64,000 bases of DNA from Pseudomonas pohangensis. Its GTDB lineage: Bacteria; Pseudomonadota; Gammaproteobacteria; Pseudomonadales; Pseudomonadaceae. Both the position numbers and the translations under genes were made by a program. Position 1 is the stretch's first letter; each line of letters opens with the position of its first letter. The notes under the pieces were generated by a model that saw only the letters and a program-made list of their open reading frames with translations, was not told where the DNA came from and made no database searches. The stretch lies in NCBI RefSeq assembly GCF_900105995.1, contig NZ_LT629785.1, positions 434,001-498,000 on the forward strand. Direction: 5' to 3'. Shown here in pieces: positions 59,618 to 64,000 of the stretch.

Positions 59618-60244
59618 ATGCAGCTGGTGATAGGTGACAAGAACATTTCCTCCTGGTCGCTGCGTGCAGCACTGGTACTGGAACTGACCGCTGAACCCTA
59701 CGCGGAGATACTGGTAAGGCTGTATCAGCCGGACACGCGGGCGCGCATCCTCGAACATTCGCCGACCGGCAAGGTACCTTTGCTGAAAACCGCAGAAGGC
59801 CCGATCTGGGATTCGCTGGCGATTGCCGAATACCTGGCGGAAACCTACCCCGAAGCACATCTGTGGCCGCGCGGTGAATATGCCCGGGCAGTCGCGCGCA
59901 GTGTCTGCGCGGAGATGCACAGCGGTTTCGTCGCCCTGCGTACCCATCTGCCGATGGACCTGTGCCGCGATCAGGCCCTGACTGTTGTGCCGGACGAGGC
60001 GCAGGCGGACATCCAGCGTATTTGCACGCTGTGGGCCGGGTGCCGCGCACAGTTTGGTCAGGACGGCCCTTTTCTGTTTGGTCATGCGAGCATCGCCGAC
60101 GCTTTTTATGCGCCGGTGGCCAGCCGCCTGCGCAGTTACCGTATCGAGTTGCCGGAAGTGGCAGCAGCTTATGTCGAGAGCATCTATCAGTGGCCACCGT
60201 TCCAGCGCTGGCTGCTGGCCGCCAGGCAGGAAGTAACGGCTTGA
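59618..60244 (+). CDS. Glutathione S-transferase family protein
   Basis: The 208 residues have a thioredoxin-like N-terminal domain starting MQLVIGDKNISSWSLRAALV, with a likely catalytic Ser in SSWS, the cis-Pro of GKVPLL (about 50-55) and WDSLAIAEYL for the glutathione gamma-glutamyl contact. The C-terminal domain is all helical. Substrate is unknown. I start at ATG 59618 behind GAGGG. The stop overlaps the TTG start of the next gene. Confidence 0.9.
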   Translation: MQLVIGDKNISSWSLRAALVLELTAEPYAEILVRLYQPDTRARILEHSPTGKVPLLKTAEGPIWDSLAIAEYLAETYPEAHLWPRGEYARAVARSVCAEMHSGFVALRTHLPMDLCRDQALTVVPDEAQADIQRICTLWAGCRAQFGQDGPFLFGHASIADAFYAPVASRLRSYRIELPEVAAAYVESIYQWPPFQRWLLAARQEVTA

Positions 60245-61185
60245 AACGGGTGCATGTGGCGGCTGCAGTGATTCGCCGCGCCGATGGCTGCATCCTGCTG
60301 GCCCGGCGCCCCGAGCACTTGCATCAGGGCGGGCTGTGGGAGTTTCCCGGTGGCAAGGTCGAGGCCGGTGAAACAGTGCTGGCCGCCCTTGATCGTGAGT
60401 TGCACGAGGAGTTGGGGATTCGCGTCGGTCGTGCGCGACCGTTGCTCAAGGTCAGTCATGACTACCCGGACAAGCAGGTGCTGCTGGATGTCTGGGAGGT
60501 CACGCAGTTCAGTGGCGAGCCCCATGGCGCCGAAGGCCAGCCGCTGGCCTGGGTGTCGCCGCGACAATTGCCGGAGTATGACTTCCCGGCGGCGAATCAG
60601 CCGATCATTGCCGCAGCGCGCCTGCCGGACAGCTACCTGATTACGCCTGATGACTTGAGCCACGACGAAGTGCTGGTTGGTCTGCGTGAAGCCCTGGCCC
60701 GCGGTATCAAGCTGGTGCAGTTGCGTGCGCCGAACATGTACAGCCCGGCCTATCGTGATCTGGCGCTGGATGCCCAGGGTCTGTGTGCCGGCAAGGCACA
60801 GCTGATGCTCAAGGGCCCGCTGGAATGGCTGGGTGACTTTCCGGCGGCCGGCTGGCATCTGACTGCCGAGCAGTTGCGCAAGTATGCCGCTGCCGGGCGA
60901 CCGTTCCCCCGTGAGCGCTGGCTGGCGGCCTCCTGTCACGGCGCTGAAGAGTTGCAGCTGGCGCAGCAGATGGGGGTGGATTTCGTCACCCTGTCGCCAG
61001 TGCAGCCGACCCGTAGTCACCCCGAAACTGCAGCGCTGGGTTGGGATGTGGCTGCCAGATTGCTGGAAGGGTTCAACCAGCCGGTGTATCTGCTTGGCGG
61101 CGTAGGCCCGGATCAGCGGGAGCAGGCCTGGCAGGCGGGGGCGCAGGGAGTGGCGGGAATCCGCGCGTTCTGGCCCGAAGCCTGA
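60241..61185 (+). CDS. MutT/Nudix hydrolase fused to a ThiE-like domain
   Basis: The 314 residues join an N-terminal Nudix hydrolase (about 1-130), expected to clear 8-oxo-dGTP like MutT, and a C-terminal thiamine phosphate synthase-like domain (about 140-314). The full Nudix box is GGKVEAGETVLAALDRELHE followed by ELGI (about 36-58). The ThiE part keeps TLSPVQPTRSHPETAALGWD but the GQED-type segment reads HLTAEQL, so thiamine activity is doubtful. The start is TTG 60241, seven bases after AGGAAG, overlapping the GST stop. This fusion is usual in Pseudomonas. Confidence 0.92.
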   Translation: MKRVHVAAAVIRRADGCILLARRPEHLHQGGLWEFPGGKVEAGETVLAALDRELHEELGIRVGRARPLLKVSHDYPDKQVLLDVWEVTQFSGEPHGAEGQPLAWVSPRQLPEYDFPAANQPIIAAARLPDSYLITPDDLSHDEVLVGLREALARGIKLVQLRAPNMYSPAYRDLALDAQGLCAGKAQLMLKGPLEWLGDFPAAGWHLTAEQLRKYAAAGRPFPRERWLAASCHGAEELQLAQQMGVDFVTLSPVQPTRSHPETAALGWDVAARLLEGFNQPVYLLGGVGPDQREQAWQAGAQGVAGIRAFWPEA

Positions 61186-61192
61186 ATCCGGG

Positions 61193-61630
61193 CTATTCGC
61201 CCAGGCGTGCCTTGAGTGCGGCCACTTCGGCTTCCAGTTCGATCACGCGCTGGCGCGCCTCGACGGTATCGCTGACATCCTTCTGGATGCCGATGTAGTA
61301 GGTCAACTGATCGGCTTCATTGAATACCGGGGTGATTGATAGCTCGTTCCAGAAGGCGCTGCCGTCCTTGCGGTAGTTGCGAATGATCTGCCGGCAGGGC
61401 TGGTTGTCGACAATCGCCTGATGGATTGCGTGCAGGCCGGGCTGGTCACGGTCACCGCTCTGCAGAAAACGGCAATCCTGGTAGAGGATTTCCTCGGTGC
61501 TGTAACCGGTCAGGCGCTCGAAGGCGGCGTTGGCATAGATCAGGATGTTGTCTTCGCCTTCCTGTTCGGCTACGACTATTCCGTCATTGGAGGCATTGAC
61601 TACCAGTTGCAACAGTTTGGCATTGATCAT
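61193..61630 (-). CDS. Short LOV blue-light receptor
   Basis: The 145-residue protein is a single LOV (PAS) domain, closely like PpSB1-LOV of P. putida. The flavin-adduct Cys is Cys53 in YQDCRFLQS. The FMN-contact residues fall at the PpSB1 positions: Arg54, Gln57, Arg61, Asn85 (NYRKDG), Asn95 (FWNELS) and Gln116 (IGIQKD). A C-terminal helix (about 118-145) can form the dimer seen in such proteins. Arg66 of PpSB1, linked to slow dark recovery, is Leu here, so recovery may be fast. There is no output domain; short LOV proteins control class II LitR in P. putida. The start is ATG 61630; the ribosome site is weak. It converges on the Nudix-ThiE gene. Confidence 0.9.
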   Translation of the reverse strand: MINAKLLQLVVNASNDGIVVAEQEGEDNILIYANAAFERLTGYSTEEILYQDCRFLQSGDRDQPGLHAIHQAIVDNQPCRQIIRNYRKDGSAFWNELSITPVFNEADQLTYYIGIQKDVSDTVEARQRVIELEAEVAALKARLGE

Positions 61631-61767
61631 GGTCTGGCATCCGGGTTGGTAGTTGCAGGAGCGCGTCAGCTTCTGGATTGCGGTTATGCAAGGCATTCTA
61701 AGGTATCAGGACGGGCCGTCCACTTGCGGCATAATGCCTGTCTCTGTGTTCTGTTTCAGGAGTTTGC

Positions 61768-62235
61768 ATGAAGGTAGCGATTTTATCCGGCTCGGTTTAC
61801 GGAACAGCCGAAGAGCTGGCGCGGTACGCGGAAAGCCGGCTCAAGGCTGCCGGGCTGGAGGCCTGGCACAAGTCTGCATTGACTCTGGAAGAGTTGCAGG
61901 CCTTCGCCCCGCAGGCACTGCTGTGTATCACCGCCACCACCGGGATGGGCGAGCTGCCGGACAATCTGCAGCCGCTGTATTTTGCCCTGCGTGATCGCCT
62001 GCCCAATTGGCGCGGTCTGCCCGGTGCCATACTGGCGCTGGGCGACTCCAGTTATGCCGATACCTTCTGCGGTGGTGGCGAACTGGTCAACGAACTCTAC
62101 GAAGAGCTGGGCATCCATCAGGTGTTGCCGATGCTGCGCCTGGATGCCAGCGAAAGCGCGGACCCGCAAGGCGATGCCGAGCCATGGCTAGATGAGCTGA
62201 TCGTGCAGCTGCAGGCGCTGCAGAGCCAGAACTGA
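61768..62235 (+). CDS. Flavodoxin (MioC type)
   Basis: The 155 residues form a flavodoxin with FMN loops at LSGSVYGTAEELARY (about 6-20), TATTGMGELPDN (about 55-66) and ALGDSSYADTFCGGG (about 90-104). It should carry electrons in the cytosol; the partner is unknown. CAGGAG precedes the ATG. It is divergent from the LOV gene, with a 137-base gap in between holding no LitR-type site. Confidence 0.9.
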   Translation: MKVAILSGSVYGTAEELARYAESRLKAAGLEAWHKSALTLEELQAFAPQALLCITATTGMGELPDNLQPLYFALRDRLPNWRGLPGAILALGDSSYADTFCGGGELVNELYEELGIHQVLPMLRLDASESADPQGDAEPWLDELIVQLQALQSQN

Positions 62236-62303
62236 GGGTGCCAGAGGATTCCCGCGCTACCGCCCGGGAATCCTGACCTTCAGGCATTGATTCCAGCTGC
62301 TGC

Positions 62304-63473
62304 TCAGAGCGGCAGGCCAGCCTTGACCCGGTAATGGCTACGTACCGGATTGGCATACTGCAGGATCAGGCAATCCCGATATTCGGCCGGGCAATGCTCC
62401 AGCCGCCGCTGCCATTCACCTTCGGCGCGGCGCAGGTCATCTGCCGGGAACAGTTCGCTGATCTGCGGTACCTGTATCTGCGCATCCTGCTGATCCCACA
62501 TGGCATAGGCCAGGTAGTGCACCGGGAATAGCCGGTAATGGGTCAGGATTACCTGATCCAGCGCCGTTGCCAGCTGTTTGGCATCCTCGCAGGGCGCACT
62601 CATTTCGTTGCCGAAATGCAGGTGTACACGGCCTTTGTAGCCGGTGATGCCCAGGGCAATGCTGGCGTCGTCCTCGCCCTGTGCCTTGGTGTAGCTGCCA
62701 CTGCTGGCACGGATCGACAGTTCGCGGGCCTTGGCCTGATCGCAGGGGTCGTATTCGTAGCTGATCGATACCGGAATGATGTGCAGCTGGCTGATCACTT
62801 CGGCGAAGGGCTGATCCTTGCGGCTCATGTGGAACATCTTGAGGATCGCCGGATCGGTACGGTCATTGCCGTCCTTGGCACGGCCCTCGGCCTGGGCGAT
62901 CCATACCGATTCGCGGTCGTTGCGGATCGAGTGATTGATATAGGCCGAGAGCAACTGAAAAGCGGCCAGTTTTTCGCGGCGGCCGGTAATCGAGCGCGGC
63001 ACGATGAAACTCTTGTTCAGGCGCATCAGGTCGCCGACAAAGGGTTTCTGCAGCAGGTTGTCGCCAATGGCAATGCGCACAGTCGGGTGCTTGCTGTGGT
63101 ACAGCGCGTAGTTGACGAAGGCCGGGTCCATGACGATGTCACGGTGATTGGCGATGAACAGGCACGGCTTGCCTGCCGGCAATTGCTCGAGCCCTGAATA
63201 GGTGACACCGTCGGTGGCTTTCTCGATGGTGCGATCGACGTAGGGCTCGACCTTGTCCTGCAATTTGGCCACGCAATCGATGCCGGCACATTCGCGGCGC
63301 AGACGCCAGGCAATCAGCGGACGCAACAGCCAGCCAAGGGGGCCGGCCAGATGCGGAAAGCGGAAGCGCGTGAGCATGCCCAGCAGGGTCCGGTCGCTGG
63401 TCAGTCGCGTCAGTACGGCGGCAACTTCATCATCTTGGTAAGGTCGGATACTGTCGAATTCGCCCATCATCAT
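62304..63473 (-). CDS. PlsC-type glycerophospholipid acyltransferase
   Basis: The 389 residues hold an acyltransferase domain (about 95-290) with the catalytic NHRDIVMDP (HxxxxD) near residue 108, the EGRAKDG block near 195 and conserved IPVSISYEYDPCD. It is longer than the classical PlsC and lacks obvious membrane helices beyond a hydrophobic stretch about 45-60. The acceptor is not known; lysophospholipid acylation is likely. Three ATGs in a row (63467-63473) and a GTG at 63500 are possible starts; I take 63473. Confidence 0.85.
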   Translation of the reverse strand: MMMGEFDSIRPYQDDEVAAVLTRLTSDRTLLGMLTRFRFPHLAGPLGWLLRPLIAWRLRRECAGIDCVAKLQDKVEPYVDRTIEKATDGVTYSGLEQLPAGKPCLFIANHRDIVMDPAFVNYALYHSKHPTVRIAIGDNLLQKPFVGDLMRLNKSFIVPRSITGRREKLAAFQLLSAYINHSIRNDRESVWIAQAEGRAKDGNDRTDPAILKMFHMSRKDQPFAEVISQLHIIPVSISYEYDPCDQAKARELSIRASSGSYTKAQGEDDASIALGITGYKGRVHLHFGNEMSAPCEDAKQLATALDQVILTHYRLFPVHYLAYAMWDQQDAQIQVPQISELFPADDLRRAEGEWQRRLEHCPAEYRDCLILQYANPVRSHYRVKAGLPL

Positions 63474-63571
63474 CTCGGTATGGCTGGAGGCTGGCTGCAC
63501 GGAAAAAAACGTCGGCTGGAAAACCCGTGCCCAAGTTGCAATTATAAGCGCAAGTGGCCGGAGATAAGTTC

Positions 63572-63754
63572 ATGCTGGAACGCGAGGATTTTCACTGTCC
63601 CTACTGTGGCGAAAGGATCAGCGCATTGCTTGATCTTTCCGCTGGTGACCAGCAATACATCGAGGATTGTTCGGTCTGTTGCCGGCCTATGGTTTTCCAG
63701 CTGCACACCGATGGCGACAGCTGGGATCTGCAGGTACAGCGGGAGGATGACTGA
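63572..63754 (+). CDS. CPXCG zinc-ribbon protein
   Basis: The 60 residues contain two cysteine pairs, CPYCGE (about 9-14) and DCSVCCRP (about 32-39), a zinc-ribbon arrangement found in small CPXCG proteins. Role unknown. The ATG follows GGAGATAAGTTC. The stop overlaps the start of the DUF2007 gene by one base. Confidence 0.82.
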   Translation: MLEREDFHCPYCGERISALLDLSAGDQQYIEDCSVCCRPMVFQLHTDGDSWDLQVQREDD

Positions 63755-64000
63755 TGCAGCGAATTTACGAGCCGGAAAATCTGCTGGAAGCCGAGATGCT
63801 GCTGGGCATGCTCGCCAGCGAAGGGGTGACGGCACGTCTGACCGGTGAGCATTTGCTCGGCGCCATCGGTGAGTTGCCGGCTGCCGGGCTGCTTGGCTTG
63901 CTGGTGCTGGAAGATCAGGCCGAACGCGCCAGCGAGTTGATCGCTGCGTACAATGCGGCGCAACCTTTGCCGGGCGAAGCGCCGATGGACACCGAAGGCA
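63754..64000 (+). CDS. DUF2007 protein, 3' end beyond window
   Basis: The first 82 codons are visible. The start MQRIYEPENLLEAEMLLGM and the block EHLLGAIGELPAAGLLGLLVLED fit DUF2007, a small putative signal-transduction domain. It is translationally linked to the CPXCG gene through an ATGA overlap. Gene continues past base 64000. Confidence 0.85.
   Translation, partial: MQRIYEPENLLEAEMLLGMLASEGVTARLTGEHLLGAIGELPAAGLLGLLVLEDQAERASELIAAYNAAQPLPGEAPMDTEG

Noticed and set aside
58319..60085. A 588-codon minus-strand frame over argJ and the GST gene
   Set aside because: It is a shadow of argJ; composition is unlike a protein and no ribosome site is present.
61631..61767. LitR operator between the LOV and flavodoxin genes
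   Set aside because: No TGTACA-like half-sites were found in the gap.
1..64000. Mobile elements, prophage, CRISPR or defence islands
   Set aside because: No transposase, integrase, phage gene, regularly spaced repeats or restriction genes were recognised on either strand.

Overview
The window is a chromosomal segment from a gammaproteobacterium of the Pseudomonas type (Pseudomonadaceae). The gene order hisD-hisC-algW-cysD-cysNC-trpS-zapE-rplM-rpsI-petABC-sspAB-lpoA-rsmI-rnpB-mraZ to lpxC-secA-argJ matches, from memory, the PA4448 to PA4400 stretch of P. aeruginosa PAO1. Other pointers are the 448-residue TrpS, the CysN-CysC fusion, the AlgW protease and the MutT-ThiE fusion. I see no insertion sequence, prophage, CRISPR array or tRNA gene. 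Coding density is high and most genes are housekeeping.

Layout. 1-7293: end of histidine synthesis (hisD, hisC), envelope-stress protease algW, a Nif3-like protein and sulfate activation (cysD, cysNC). 7375-14623: zapG/yhcB-like gene, a hydrolase, trpS, zapE, a GlxA-type AraC regulator divergent from an acyl-CoA dehydrogenase, and an aldo/keto reductase. 14902-19691: rplM-rpsI, the cytochrome bc1 operon petABC, and sspAB. 19743-23135 (minus): the lpoA-yraN-diaA-dolP group. 23257-24516: rsmI and the RNase P RNA. 24716-42575: a complete division and cell wall (dcw) cluster from mraZ to lpxC, opened by a strong promoter with three MraZ boxes.

42640-52072 is the most interesting part. A minus-strand operon (folM-folE-folX-DUF1244-HopJ-cysZ) for tetrahydromonapterin synthesis lies divergent from a MerR-family regulator of the LitR/CarH type whose B12-binding motif looks lost. 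A 592-residue acyl-CoA dehydrogenase follows. Three sites resembling the published Pseudomonas putida PplR (class II LitR) operator sit in front of folM, the regulator itself and the dehydrogenase; the last is a perfect match. A short LOV blue-light receptor gene, close to P. putida PpSB1-LOV with the adduct cysteine at residue 53, lies about 14 kb away at 61193-61630. I read this as a LOV-LitR light-response circuit controlling pterin synthesis and fatty acyl-CoA metabolism. The same block holds yebG with a LexA box, a two-component system and a small exported protein.

52083-58210: dciA, secA, then a four-gene operon of two homologous DUF1538 membrane proteins (UmpA/UmpB type), a divergent PII-like protein and a CBS-domain protein. 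I read it as an ion transporter with its own nucleotide-sensing regulators, inserted between secA and argJ. 58298-64000: argJ, a glutathione S-transferase, the MutT-ThiE fusion, the LOV protein, a flavodoxin, a PlsC-type acyltransferase, a CPXCG zinc-ribbon protein and the start of a DUF2007 gene.
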